64,000 nt of DNA from Clostridia bacterium (GTDB taxonomy: Bacteria; Bacillota; Clostridia; UBA1381). Of this stretch, positions 15,221 to 24,019 are shown one piece after another. Positions within the stretch are counted from its first letter, which is position 1; every line of letters begins with the position of its first letter. The position numbers and the translations under genes were made by a program. The notes under the pieces are model-generated. The model was not told the DNA's origin. It made no database searches and was given only the letters and a program-made list of their open reading frames with translations. Where the stretch lies: contig CAADTH010000045.1 in the NCBI GenBank assembly GCA_900751885.1, positions 1-64,000 of the forward strand, written 5' to 3'.

Positions 15221-15622
15221 CTAACGCTCCTCCTGCAAAATCTGATCAAATGAAATGCTGTCTAATTCTTTAGCAAATACATTTTGTGCGAGCAATAGCT
15301 GTCTTTGTATGTTACAGTCATTTGCATTTTCACAAATTCTCGGCTGCTCTATGCAAGCATTGATTGCAATCGAACCATCGATTGCCTCAATCACATCTTT
15401 AAATGTAATTTCATTTGCACCACGGTTCAGTGCATATCCCCCATTGACGCCTCTGTATGACTTTACCAATCCCGACTGCACCAGTTTTCTTAGGATTTTC
15501 AGCGTAAACCGATACGGAACACGTTTCTTTTCCGCAATCGCTTTCGCTTCTACCTGCTTCGTCTCTCCCGCCAGCATAGCAACAATCCGCAGTGCATAAT
15601 CTGCTTCCCGCGTTATTTTCAT
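15221..15622 (-). CDS. Rrf2-family regulator with three cysteines
   Basis: A 133-residue protein with the Rrf2 winged helix (MKITREADYALRIVAML, RVPYRFTLKILRKL, SYRGVNGGYAL) and three cysteines near 91-105 spaced C-x7-C-x5-C, similar in position to the Fe-S ligands of IscR and NsrR. It may sense iron-sulfur status, redox or nitric oxide; the ligand is not known. It is the first gene of a two-gene operon with the glyoxalase. Confidence 0.88.
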   Translation of the reverse strand: MKITREADYALRIVAMLAGETKQVEAKAIAEKKRVPYRFTLKILRKLVQSGLVKSYRGVNGGYALNRGANEITFKDVIEAIDGSIAINACIEQPRICENANDCNIQRQLLLAQNVFAKELDSISFDQILQEER

Positions 15623-15693
15623 TCTTTCTACCTCAAACTAACCCACAAAATCACAAACTATCATCTATATTTTACCGTTTTACTAGGATAAAG

Positions 15694-16218
15694 TCAAGCC
15701 TTTTTTGTACATTCTGTTTGATAAATTTGTGCAATCTCACGCGCATGCTCTTCCGGTGTTTTTTTATTCGAAACGGGAATCGTATAATCACAGTTTTGAT
15801 AATAGGGTTTCCTTGCTTCAAAGCGTGCACGAATCTCTTCGACGTCCTGATTTTTTAAAAGAGGGCGTTCTGCAGACGCTTGTTCCAATCGTGCCAAGAT
15901 GGTTTCAAAGGATGGAGACAGATATATGATAATTCCGTTTTCTCTGAGGCAGTCCATGTTCTCTTTTCGAAGCGGCACTCCGCCGCCAGTTGCAATGACT
16001 GCGCCATTTAACTGTGCGGCTTTTCTTACTGCCCGTGCTTCTTTTTCGCGAAAGCCTTCCTCGCCTTCGCTTGCAAAAATTTCATTGATGCTTTTTTGAA
16101 AGGTCTCCACCACTACCGCATCCGTATCAATAAACGGAATATCCAAAAGAGCAGAAAGCGCTGTTCCAATTTGTGTTTTCCCAGTTGCCATAAAGCCGGT
16201 CAGCACAATGTTTTTCAC
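15694..16218 (-). CDS. aroK: Shikimate kinase
   Basis: A 174-residue P-loop kinase that phosphorylates shikimate at O3 in chorismate biosynthesis. Walker A is GFMATGKT; DTD near residue 32, ATGGG near 77 and the lid arginine (AERPLL) are present. The start is GTG at 16218, inside GTGA that also holds the aroE stop, with GGGAG nine bases upstream. It is the last gene of yqeG-aroE-aroK. Confidence 0.94.
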   Translation of the reverse strand: MKNIVLTGFMATGKTQIGTALSALLDIPFIDTDAVVVETFQKSINEIFASEGEEGFREKEARAVRKAAQLNGAVIATGGGVPLRKENMDCLRENGIIIYLSPSFETILARLEQASAERPLLKNQDVEEIRARFEARKPYYQNCDYTIPVSNKKTPEEHAREIAQIYQTECTKKA

Positions 16219-17054
16219 TTACCGAACACTCCCTTTGCGATTTGGTCGAACATATCATCAGGCAGCTTTGTGTTCGTAAACAGCTCATAAGAAATAATCC
16301 CCTGCCCAATCAGCATCCCCAGACCATTGACTGTCTTTGCACCGTTTTCTCTTGCTCTTTTTAAAAACACTGTCTCAGCAGGATTATAAATCATATCCGC
16401 CGCCGCTGTGTCCGCATCGACAAACGACATATCCTCAAGCGGACATCCATCCACATCAGGATACATCCCAAGCGAGGTGGTATTGATTACAACGTCATAA
16501 TGCGAATGCTGCCGCTCTGTCAGAATGCGGTATCCATCTAGGCTATACACATATTCTGAAAGTGCAGCCGCTTTTTCCTTTGTACGATTGATAATTGTAA
16601 TGCTTTTGGCACCCACCTCCGAAAACAGAACACCGACCGGCTTTGTCGCACCGCCTGCGCCGACAATCAAGATATCCTTGTCCTTAATTTCGACTCCCTC
16701 TCTCAAAAGCGACTGGTAAAATCCGTCTGCATCTGTATTGTAGCCAGTCAGTACTCCGTCGCGGTTTACGATTGTGTTGACAGAGCCATACCGCTGTGCC
16801 TGCGGTGCAATTTTGTCTATGTACTTCATAACCTCGTATTTATGAGGCGCTGTTACATTCACTCCTGCAAATCCCAGTGCGCGAATCCCTTCCACTGCCT
16901 CCTTCACGCTTCCCGGCTTCACCTCAAGCGCTGTATAAACATAGTTGTTTCCCATTTTCTCTGAGATAAAATTGTGCATCTGCGGTGAAAAGCTATGCTC
17001 TATCGGACATCCGATAATACCAAGCTGCCGCGTTTCTCCATTGATTTCAAACAT
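16215..17054 (-). CDS. aroE: Shikimate dehydrogenase
   Basis: A 279-residue NADP-dependent enzyme that reduces 3-dehydroshikimate. EHSFSPQMHN binds shikimate; the catalytic lysine is in NVTAPHKYE and the aspartate in YNTDADGF. The nucleotide-binding loop is VGAGGATKPV, followed by IINRTKEKA, which suits NADP. GAGGAGG precedes the ATG. The yqeG stop codon is immediately upstream and the stop overlaps the aroK start, so the operon is tightly coupled. Confidence 0.94.
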   Translation of the reverse strand: MFEINGETRQLGIIGCPIEHSFSPQMHNFISEKMGNNYVYTALEVKPGSVKEAVEGIRALGFAGVNVTAPHKYEVMKYIDKIAPQAQRYGSVNTIVNRDGVLTGYNTDADGFYQSLLREGVEIKDKDILIVGAGGATKPVGVLFSEVGAKSITIINRTKEKAAALSEYVYSLDGYRILTERQHSHYDVVINTTSLGMYPDVDGCPLEDMSFVDADTAAADMIYNPAETVFLKRARENGAKTVNGLGMLIGQGIISYELFTNTKLPDDMFDQIAKGVFGK

Positions 17055-17552
17055 TTATTTTATCCTCCTCATTCTTTCTAATACTTTTTGTTCCATTCTT
17101 CGCTTAAATCGAAAAAAACGGTTTTCCTTGAGTTCCAGCGGTTCTACCAATATCGTAGTTGCCCCCAGACGGTTTCCGCCGTAAATGTCTGTAAACACCT
17201 GGTCGCCGATTACCGCAGTCTCCTCTGGTTTTGCCCCCATCTTACGAAGCGCCGCACGCAATCCATGCGTCGCCGGCTTGAGTGCAAAATGTCTGGTGTA
17301 AAGCTTCAGCTCCCGGTTAAATATCTGCACGCGTTCCTTCCCATTGTTCGATACCAGGGAAATCTGTATCCCCAATTTTTGCAGGCGCCGGATAAATGCG
17401 AGTGCGGTATCGCTCGGCTTTGCTACTGTGTAAGGCACCAAAGTATTATCGATATCCAAAATCACGTACTTGATGTTATGTTCTATAAAGAATTCATCCT
17501 TGATTTGTGTGATATCCGAATACTGATAGTCTGGATAAAAGCGCTCCAGCAC
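17055..17552 (-). CDS. YqeG-family HAD phosphatase
   Basis: A 165-residue HAD IIIA-type phosphatase with motif I LDIDNTLVPY, motif II SNNGKE and motif III IGDQVFTDIYGG. YqeG-like proteins are conserved in Firmicutes; a phosphatidylglycerophosphate phosphatase role is known for some relatives, but the substrate here is open. The GTG at 17552 is preferred because GGAGG lies seven bases before it, while the GTG at 17558 abuts the same site. It is the first gene of the aroE-aroK operon. Confidence 0.85.
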   Translation of the reverse strand: MLERFYPDYQYSDITQIKDEFFIEHNIKYVILDIDNTLVPYTVAKPSDTALAFIRRLQKLGIQISLVSNNGKERVQIFNRELKLYTRHFALKPATHGLRAALRKMGAKPEETAVIGDQVFTDIYGGNRLGATTILVEPLELKENRFFRFKRRMEQKVLERMRRIK

Positions 17553-17679
17553 ACGCACTCCTCCTTTTGTGTTTCAAAAGAACTATAATTTTAGTTTGCT
17601 TTGGTTTTTTCTCTTTTTTTAATTGAGTTTTCTGCAAATTGTTCATCTTCTTGTATCAGACAAAAGAGAAAACACTTTT

Positions 17680-17688
17680 ATTATACCA
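17680..17688 (-). promoter_or_regulatory. Promoter of yqeG-aroE-aroK (extended -10)
   Basis: On the minus strand the extended -10 box TGGTATAAT occurs about 130 bases before yqeG. No good -35 box is present, as is usual for extended -10 promoters. Confidence 0.5.
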
Positions 17689-17734
17689 CAAAAGATACCA
17701 TTTGGGTAGAGGCTTTTCCTCTTTTCCCAATAAA

Positions 17735-17761
17735 AAAGGACAAGAAAAAATCTTGTCCTTT
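17735..17761 (-). terminator. Terminator of the phosphodiester glycosidase gene
   Basis: An 11-bp stem AAAGGACAAGA/TCTTGTCCTTT with a 5-base loop; the minus-strand 3' side continues in TTT. Confidence 0.8.
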
Positions 17762-17801
17762 CTATCCTTGCGCAGACGAGTCGAAGCTCATATGCCTAGA
17801 A

Positions 17802-20477
17802 TCAATATATATAGAACAAAAGCTTTACCGCCTCTGCCTTAGTCACCTCAGCAAGCGGACGGATACTGCCATCCTCATACCCATTAATCGCACCCGCATG
17901 ATAGAGGACGCGCATACTTTGCTTTGACCACTCTGGAACGCTTGCAAGATCCGTAAAGTCGAGCTTCTTCTGTGCTACCTGTTCAGGAAGAATCCTTCCA
18001 AGCATCGTCATCGCTTCCGCGCGTGTGATATTGGCTGACGGATCGAAGACTATCTTATCCCCATCCTGCTTTCCTGTGATAATTCCCATCGCATATACCG
18101 CTTTCACTTGAGAAACTGCCCAGGATGGTATCTTTTGTGCGTCTGCAAACTCCAAATTCGTCGTTTCATATTGCTGTAAATCCACTTTCAACGCATTTGA
18201 CATCATCACTGCAAACTCTGCACGTGTCATGGATTTTTGCGGATAGAACAGCTCTTTTCCATCCACACTCTCTCCATGAATGACATCATTTTGATACAGG
18301 TAATCAATGGTGTCCTCCGCCCAGTGTCCCTTGGTATCTGTAAACGGAGCCTTCATCGGCTCATCCGCCCGTATCGTCAAATAGCCAATTGAAGTGTTCC
18401 CTTCCTGATCTGTTGCTGTAACAGACAGCTTATGGGTATCCCGTTTAAAGTCAGGAAAGTCCTTTTCTGCCTGATATGTCACAATGGTCGCTCCATCCTC
18501 GTGGGTAATGAGGTCAAGCTCCCTTACCACTCCATCTACTTTGATGGATATGGACTCGTCCGGCACTTCATTTCCTGTAATATTCGCCTGCACGGTTGTT
18601 CCATCCAGCATCAAATCGATTTTCGGGTATCCTTCATTAGAGAGATCAGGCTCTTCCACAGGAGACTGCGTCGGAGACGGTGTCTGTGTTGGAGTTGGGG
18701 AAACGGACGGGGTTGGTGTCGGCTCTATCGGCTCCTGTGGGTCTGGATGGTCTGCATCTGCGATGACCTCAGCTGTCACCGAGGCGACTCCGTTTCCAAG
18801 CCATACGGAAACCTTTGTTTTCCCACTGTGCTTTGCCGTGAACACGCCATTTGTATCAATCTGCCCAACTGCTTCATCCTCGACCGCCCAGTTATAGCAG
18901 TTGTCGGTTGAAATCAGAGAATTATATCCATTCACGGATTCTGCTTTCATATCAAAGCTTTCCCCGACATAGAGCCTGAAATCAGAAACCGCATTTCCAT
19001 TATCCTGCCTTGTCAGCTTCACGTCCGTAATCGTGTCGGTGACATTGACTTTCACACTGCCGGTGATGTCTCCCTTTTTCGCTGTAACAGTCGCGGCTCC
19101 AGCTCCGCTGAAGGTCGCAACACCGTCTGCTGTAATCTCGCCGCTATCAATCTGATATTCCACATCCGACGGATTGACGTCTACCGGATAAAACCCTGTA
19201 TCCACACCGCGCGCATCCATTTTCTGACTTGTGCCCGACAGGTAATGTCCATTGTATGGATACAAATAAAGCTCATTGAGAATTCCTGTGCGCTGTGCAT
19301 TGTTTTTGAGGAAAATAAAGTTCGATACATTTCGAAGGGACCCTTCGGATGGAGAATTGATGACTGTAAATTCATCCATGCCAGGGTATACCCCTGCAAG
19401 CGATGTCGAGCCGCCGCCGTCCAGATTGACAACCTCGGTGCATCCAAGCTCTATCATCCGCTTTGCCAGCGTCTCCAGCCGTACTCCATAGCTATGTCCG
19501 GTTTGGCGTCCATCGATGGTATAAAAAATCACATTCCCGTCCGGCTTAATCCCGACTGCGGTACGCGGTGCGCTTCCTGCCTCCAGCTTCTTTGAGATTT
19601 CACCATTTTGTACGATTCTCCCACCAATACATCCAATCGCCGAATCCACATCACCCCACAAATCGATATTATCGACTGTGTTTGAGATTGTTACCTGTTG
19701 TCCCACCTGCAGCTGTGACAGCTGCGCGTATAAATCTTGAAACCCTTTATCATCAATCGACAGCACGATTTTCCCTGCCGGGATTGTGATTTCTCCCTCG
19801 CTGTGTGTGATGCTCTCCACCGTGGCAGTCATACTATCTCCTAACTTCAAATTTCCTCCTGTCGGATTTAAAATGACATCCAGTCCGGGGCTTGACGTCT
19901 TCGTCGTATCCGCAAATTGGTCTGTCATCATATAGATGGCATATGGCTGACGGTATTTGTTGATGTTGTCTATGTAGATGGTGTCGCCACCCTCTACCTG
20001 CATTGCCGTCGTAATCTGCAGCCATCCGATTACCGCGGTTCCATCCTTGCGGAATCCAATGGCATCCTGCCCTTCCACATCCTTTGTCACGATTTCACCG
20101 TCCATGATGGTATGGCTCATTGGAACGCCTGTCTGAAACGAAAAATAGTCTGCGTTGATACCAACCATCGGTTGAATTCCATTTTTTATCATATATTGAT
20201 TGACCTGCTGAATATTACGTTTTCCAAAAATACGGTCCCCATTCGTGACAAACGGAACCGCGCCTGAGTTTGGAGTGTATTCAAAGTAGTTCTCTGTCTG
20301 CTTTCCCACACCATTTTGGTCGCTATAAAATTGATTTGTCGTCATATAGGTATCCGGCGCCATTTTAATGGATGATGTATCAACCAGTGTGCTTCCCAAA
20401 ATAGATGCAAACGCGCTGTTGGTAAAAAACGCTGATACCATTACTACTGCCGCCGCCATCCGAAGTCCTCTTTTCAT
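17802..20477 (-). CDS. S-layer-anchored phosphodiester glycosidase (NAGPA domain)
   Basis: An 891-residue secreted protein. Residues 1-24 are a signal peptide (AVVMVSAFFTNSAFA). The next about 380 residues are an NAGPA/phosphodiester glycosidase domain: MVGINADYF, APRTAVGIKPDG and TEVVNLDGGGSTSLA are the family signatures. Two Ig-like regions follow, then a Thr/Pro/Ser-rich linker near residues 585-610, a short beta domain, and three SLH repeats (FTDTKGHWAEDTI, TRAEFAVMM, ITRAEAMTMLGRI, TKAEAVKLL) at the C terminus. SLH domains hold proteins to secondary cell-wall polymer. Relatives release GlcNAc-1-phosphate caps or cleave exopolysaccharide phosphodiesters, so remodelling of a surface glycan is likely. 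It is monocistronic. Confidence 0.88.
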   Translation of the reverse strand: MKRGLRMAAAVVMVSAFFTNSAFASILGSTLVDTSSIKMAPDTYMTTNQFYSDQNGVGKQTENYFEYTPNSGAVPFVTNGDRIFGKRNIQQVNQYMIKNGIQPMVGINADYFSFQTGVPMSHTIMDGEIVTKDVEGQDAIGFRKDGTAVIGWLQITTAMQVEGGDTIYIDNINKYRQPYAIYMMTDQFADTTKTSSPGLDVILNPTGGNLKLGDSMTATVESITHSEGEITIPAGKIVLSIDDKGFQDLYAQLSQLQVGQQVTISNTVDNIDLWGDVDSAIGCIGGRIVQNGEISKKLEAGSAPRTAVGIKPDGNVIFYTIDGRQTGHSYGVRLETLAKRMIELGCTEVVNLDGGGSTSLAGVYPGMDEFTVINSPSEGSLRNVSNFIFLKNNAQRTGILNELYLYPYNGHYLSGTSQKMDARGVDTGFYPVDVNPSDVEYQIDSGEITADGVATFSGAGAATVTAKKGDITGSVKVNVTDTITDVKLTRQDNGNAVSDFRLYVGESFDMKAESVNGYNSLISTDNCYNWAVEDEAVGQIDTNGVFTAKHSGKTKVSVWLGNGVASVTAEVIADADHPDPQEPIEPTPTPSVSPTPTQTPSPTQSPVEEPDLSNEGYPKIDLMLDGTTVQANITGNEVPDESISIKVDGVVRELDLITHEDGATIVTYQAEKDFPDFKRDTHKLSVTATDQEGNTSIGYLTIRADEPMKAPFTDTKGHWAEDTIDYLYQNDVIHGESVDGKELFYPQKSMTRAEFAVMMSNALKVDLQQYETTNLEFADAQKIPSWAVSQVKAVYAMGIITGKQDGDKIVFDPSANITRAEAMTMLGRILPEQVAQKKLDFTDLASVPEWSKQSMRVLYHAGAINGYEDGSIRPLAEVTKAEAVKLLFYIY

Positions 20478-20584
20478 CCAATCCCTGCCTTTCTGTTTTC
20501 TTTCGTATCTTTTTTAGACGCACATGCCATCAAAAAAGTTCTCTCAAAAATATCCCTTTTCCCCTTAAAAGCAAAGAAAGAAAA

Positions 20585-20614
20585 GCAAGCCTTGTACCAA
20601 AGCACAAAGCCTGC
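20585..20614 (-). terminator. Terminator of the GH26-like gene
   Basis: An 11-bp stem GCAAGCCTTGT/ACAAAGCCTGC with two wobble positions and an 8-base loop, followed on the minus strand by TTTTCTTTCTTT. Confidence 0.7.
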
Positions 20615-20622
20615 CTTCCCCT

Positions 20623-22374
20623 TTACTTCCAACCTTCTACTCCATACTCCCGAAGTCCTCTTCGAAATGCCTCGAGCGTCTCCGGCGTCTCATCCATTCG
20701 GTACGGCCGCGCTTCAATTTTCTTTCCCGTCTTCGGGTCAGTGTCGAAATCTGCATAGCTGAACCATACTGCTATCTTAATATTTTTATATTTACCTATA
20801 TTTTTGAACATGCTGTCAATCCATGCCACCTTGTCTCCGCCAATTGAGCTTGAAGAAAACTCTGTGATAATCCACGGGAACCTGCTGAAAAATGGTTCAT
20901 ACGCTGTCTGAATTTCACTGTAAATGGTATCAAACTCACGCCACTCCTCCAGCTTTTCCTTGTAGTAAGTTCCATTGTTGTATCCAGTCACTCCCACAAG
21001 CTGGACATATTCATTTCCAGGGTAATATGCAGTGAAATCATTCCAGTTGCATGGCGGATAGTTGCGGTCATTCGGATTATAAATCCAGATGGCGTTGTCC
21101 ACACCCTCCTCCTCGAAAATCTCATAAAACCGCTGCCATACCGCAATATAAATATCCGGGTCACTCATATTGATGATACCCGAATAGCTCGTCCAGTCAG
21201 AGTTCATTTCGTTGTTCAGGCGGAACAAAAACGGATGCCCGAATGCCTTTGCCTGCCGTGCAAACTCGCGGATCGTATCATCATATTTTCCACGGTAGAT
21301 ATCGAGCTGCGGCGTGTAGCCGAACAGCTTTTCATTATTGGAGTCCGTCACCTGATACGTAAGCTCAACAAGTCTTCCGTCGTCGTAATTGTTTTGCATA
21401 AACTCGGTCGGAAAATCCGTTCCAAAATGTAAATAGGACAAAATGACCGGAAATTTATATTCTACCTTTTGTTCAATCTCTGGAATCCGTGTTTCAATTC
21501 CTGTGTGATACACATCCTCCGCAAAGATTCCCCAGTGCAAATTGCCTGAGTTTTTGATATCCTCATACACTCTCTTTGTCTCATCAGACCAGCCCTTTGG
21601 CAATTCTGGCTTCCAATCCAGATAAAACTTTGCATTTCCCTCTGGTGGGATAATTTTGAACTGGTCGATAATCTGGTTCGTGACAGCCTGAATATCTGTC
21701 TTTTTAGAATCATAGGTTATCATAATCCTGTAAAAATCACGCGTGTCCTTGCGAAGCGTCAAATAGCAGTATCCGTCCATCTGTCCGTCCGGCATCTCCT
21801 CAAGACGCGTATCAATTCTCCATACATGATAGCCTGCCTGCTCTGTTCTTGTATCCTCCAGCAAGGTGATTCTGTTTTCTGCCCGGTAGGTCTCATTTAA
21901 AATAAATCGGTTCTGATAATAATTGAGATACTCCTGTACATCATCATATGGCGAGTATTCCTTTGAGATGACTGCCTTTAATGTATCCGATGTTGCTGTC
22001 ACAAATTTTGCTCCATAATCAAAGTCAAAGTCGACGTCTGCAGGCAAATCAATTTGATATCCCTTCGGATAATCAACGAGACGTTTTCTATCCTCAGTCA
22101 AATACACTTTTTTGTAATCTGCTCCCGAAAGAAAATCGAGGTACTTGCGTGACACAAGACAGTTATTTTCATAAAGCTCGACACGCTTGACCTCTCCGAG
22201 CCCTTCTGTCTCTGCCTTTTCTCTCGGAATCATACCGCTTGTGAGAAAATATTTGATTTCCTTTTTAAAAATCAGCGCTCTTGGGTTTTGCGATTTATAA
22301 AACCAAACACCCGCGCCCGCAACCAAGCACAAGGCAAGTCCAGCTATGATGAGCCGCCTGAACGTTTTGTTCAT
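20623..22374 (-). CDS. Membrane-anchored GH26-like glycosidase
   Basis: A 583-residue protein. Residues 5-23 are a signal anchor (LIIAGLALCLVAGAGVWF). Residues about 25-230 form an unrecognised alpha/beta domain. The C-terminal half resembles GH26 beta-mannanases: the acid/base candidate is Glu in RLNNEMNSDW and the nucleophile candidate is Glu in WIITEFSSSS, with YPGNEYVQLVGVTGYN between them. The ATG at 22374 is chosen because the upstream Met codon at 22395 lies before the GGAG that serves it. A second GH26-like protein is at 55124. Substrate could be mannan or a self glycan. Confidence 0.75.
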   Translation of the reverse strand: MNKTFRRLIIAGLALCLVAGAGVWFYKSQNPRALIFKKEIKYFLTSGMIPREKAETEGLGEVKRVELYENNCLVSRKYLDFLSGADYKKVYLTEDRKRLVDYPKGYQIDLPADVDFDFDYGAKFVTATSDTLKAVISKEYSPYDDVQEYLNYYQNRFILNETYRAENRITLLEDTRTEQAGYHVWRIDTRLEEMPDGQMDGYCYLTLRKDTRDFYRIMITYDSKKTDIQAVTNQIIDQFKIIPPEGNAKFYLDWKPELPKGWSDETKRVYEDIKNSGNLHWGIFAEDVYHTGIETRIPEIEQKVEYKFPVILSYLHFGTDFPTEFMQNNYDDGRLVELTYQVTDSNNEKLFGYTPQLDIYRGKYDDTIREFARQAKAFGHPFLFRLNNEMNSDWTSYSGIINMSDPDIYIAVWQRFYEIFEEEGVDNAIWIYNPNDRNYPPCNWNDFTAYYPGNEYVQLVGVTGYNNGTYYKEKLEEWREFDTIYSEIQTAYEPFFSRFPWIITEFSSSSIGGDKVAWIDSMFKNIGKYKNIKIAVWFSYADFDTDPKTGKKIEARPYRMDETPETLEAFRRGLREYGVEGWK

Positions 22375-22411
22375 CCATTTCTCTCCTTTATTCAATATTC
22401 AGACTCAGACG

Positions 22412-22450
22412 AAAAAACAGGTCTTCCCGTTCAGTGAAAACCTGTTTTTT
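22412..22450 (-). terminator. rpiB terminator
   Basis: An 11-bp stem AAAAAACAGGT/ACCTGTTTTTT with a 17-base loop. It starts two bases after the rpiB stop and ends the rsmD-to-rpiB gene cluster. Confidence 0.85.
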
Positions 22451-22452
22451 CA

Positions 22453-22881
22453 CTACTTTTCTAAATCGTGAATCTTGTCGATTCGGCGCTGATGTCTTCC
22501 GCCCTCAAAGTCTTCCGAAAGCCATGTGTCCACAATCATGTCAGCAAGCTCTGTACCGAGCACGCGTCCTCCGAGGCAAAGTACGTTTGCGTTGTTGTGC
22601 TTCCGTGCCATTTTCGCGCTGTAGCAATCACCACATACGGACGCACGAATCCCATCTATCTTGTTTGCCGCAATGGAGATTCCAATTCCTGTTCCGCAAA
22701 TCAAAATGCCGTATTCACACTCCCCTGCTTTCACTGCTTCACAGACTACTTTTGCAATATCTGGATAGTCTACACTCTCCTCTGAGTATACACCAAAATC
22801 CTTTATTTCTTTCCCCTTTAACTGCTCTATGATATGACACTTCAGCTCATATCCGCCATGATCACTTCCGATTGCTATCAT
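22453..22881 (-). CDS. rpiB: Ribose-5-phosphate isomerase B
   Basis: A 142-residue RpiB/LacAB-family sugar phosphate isomerase. IGSDHGGYELK is the phosphate-binding start, Cys in ILICGTGIGIS is the catalytic base, and ARKHNNANVLCLGGR is conserved. It interconverts ribose-5-phosphate and ribulose-5-phosphate in the non-oxidative pentose phosphate pathway. It overlaps the end of tsaB by 20 bases and is the last gene before a strong terminator. Confidence 0.93.
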   Translation of the reverse strand: MIAIGSDHGGYELKCHIIEQLKGKEIKDFGVYSEESVDYPDIAKVVCEAVKAGECEYGILICGTGIGISIAANKIDGIRASVCGDCYSAKMARKHNNANVLCLGGRVLGTELADMIVDTWLSEDFEGGRHQRRIDKIHDLEK

Positions 22882-23587
22882 GTCTTTGTTTCTCCTTTTC
22901 CAAATATTCTCTCTCTGCTTGAGATTTTCTCAAATAAAATGGAACCAGCTCTAAATATGATTGGGTATCTCCCCTTTTTGCCCGTTCTAGCGCAAGCTGT
23001 GCGACCGTTGCCGCACGCTGAAGCACACAAAACGCCGGAGCGAACATTGCCTGCTCCCTTAACGTTGCTTCAATCAATTCTCTATGCACCGGCACACCAT
23101 CCCCCAAAAAGACAGCCTTTCTTCCTGCACGCTTTATCTCCTCGATGCACTCCTCCATTGCAAGCGCACGCGGTGCTGTAAGCTCTGTCCATCTATCATT
23201 CTCCCACGCATAGATGCCATTATATACCTGTCCGCGCCGTGCATCCATGATTGGAACAATCCAATACGGCGTATAGGAAAGCTGATATGCCATTGCCTCC
23301 AAACTGCTGATTCCGACAACCGGCTTTCCTGCTGCATGTGCAAGCGCCTTGATTGTCGCCACGCCGATTCGAAGTCCTGTAAACGACCCCGGACCGTGTA
23401 CAGCCGCAAATACATCAATGTCTGACACACTGCACTCACAGCTTCGCATGATTTCCTCTACCATCGGCATAATTTTTTGGGAGTGCGTTTTTTTATGGTT
23501 TAAGGTATATTCCGCAATCAGCTTATCATCCTCCAATATTGCAGCTGATGCCACATTCGAGGAGGTGTCTATCGCTAAAACTTTCAT
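22862..23587 (-). CDS. tsaB: tRNA threonylcarbamoyladenosine protein TsaB
   Basis: A 241-residue inactive ASKHA-fold partner of TsaD in forming t6A37 on ANN-reading tRNAs. LAIDTSSNVASAA, HGPGSFTGLRIGVATIKALA and PIMDARRGQVYNGIY are family signatures. ATGA overlap with tsaE shows coupling. tsaD is not in the window. Confidence 0.94.
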   Translation of the reverse strand: MKVLAIDTSSNVASAAILEDDKLIAEYTLNHKKTHSQKIMPMVEEIMRSCECSVSDIDVFAAVHGPGSFTGLRIGVATIKALAHAAGKPVVGISSLEAMAYQLSYTPYWIVPIMDARRGQVYNGIYAWENDRWTELTAPRALAMEECIEEIKRAGRKAVFLGDGVPVHRELIEATLREQAMFAPAFCVLQRAATVAQLALERAKRGDTQSYLELVPFYLRKSQAEREYLEKEKQRHDSNRK

Positions 23588-24018
23588 TCGGTTTCCTCTT
23601 TTTCTATGATAATTCTTCGTCCGTTTTCCTCCAAAACCTTTTCTATCGTAATTTCATATCGACTCTTTGGCAAAATTTCTCTGATCTTGTCCGCCCATTC
23701 AATCACGCAGACTCCATCACCATCCACATACTCGTCCCAGCCAATCTCAAACATCTCGTCAACGTCGCAGATGCGGTATACATCGAAATGATACAAGGCA
23801 AGTCTACCCTCGCAGTATTCATTGACAATGGTAAAAGTGGGACTCGTAACAGGCTGGTCTATGCCAAGCCCCTTTGCCAAAGCCTGTACAAAAGTGGTCT
23901 TTCCCGCCCCCAAATCTCCGCGCATACACACAACATCGCCAGGCTGAAGCCTATGGGAAAAATCCTCTGCCACCCTGCCGGTCTCCTGTAAGCTTTTTAC
24001 GCTGTATTCCTCTCTCAT
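23584..24018 (-). CDS. tsaE: tRNA threonylcarbamoyladenosine ATPase TsaE
   Basis: A 144-residue P-loop ATPase required to cycle the TsaB-TsaD complex. Walker A is GDLGAGKTTF; VTSPTFTIVNEY and LYHFDVYRI are conserved. It begins directly after fhs and overlaps tsaB. Confidence 0.94.
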   Translation of the reverse strand: MREEYSVKSLQETGRVAEDFSHRLQPGDVVCMRGDLGAGKTTFVQALAKGLGIDQPVTSPTFTIVNEYCEGRLALYHFDVYRICDVDEMFEIGWDEYVDGDGVCVIEWADKIREILPKSRYEITIEKVLEENGRRIIIEKEETE

Positions 24019-24019
24019 C

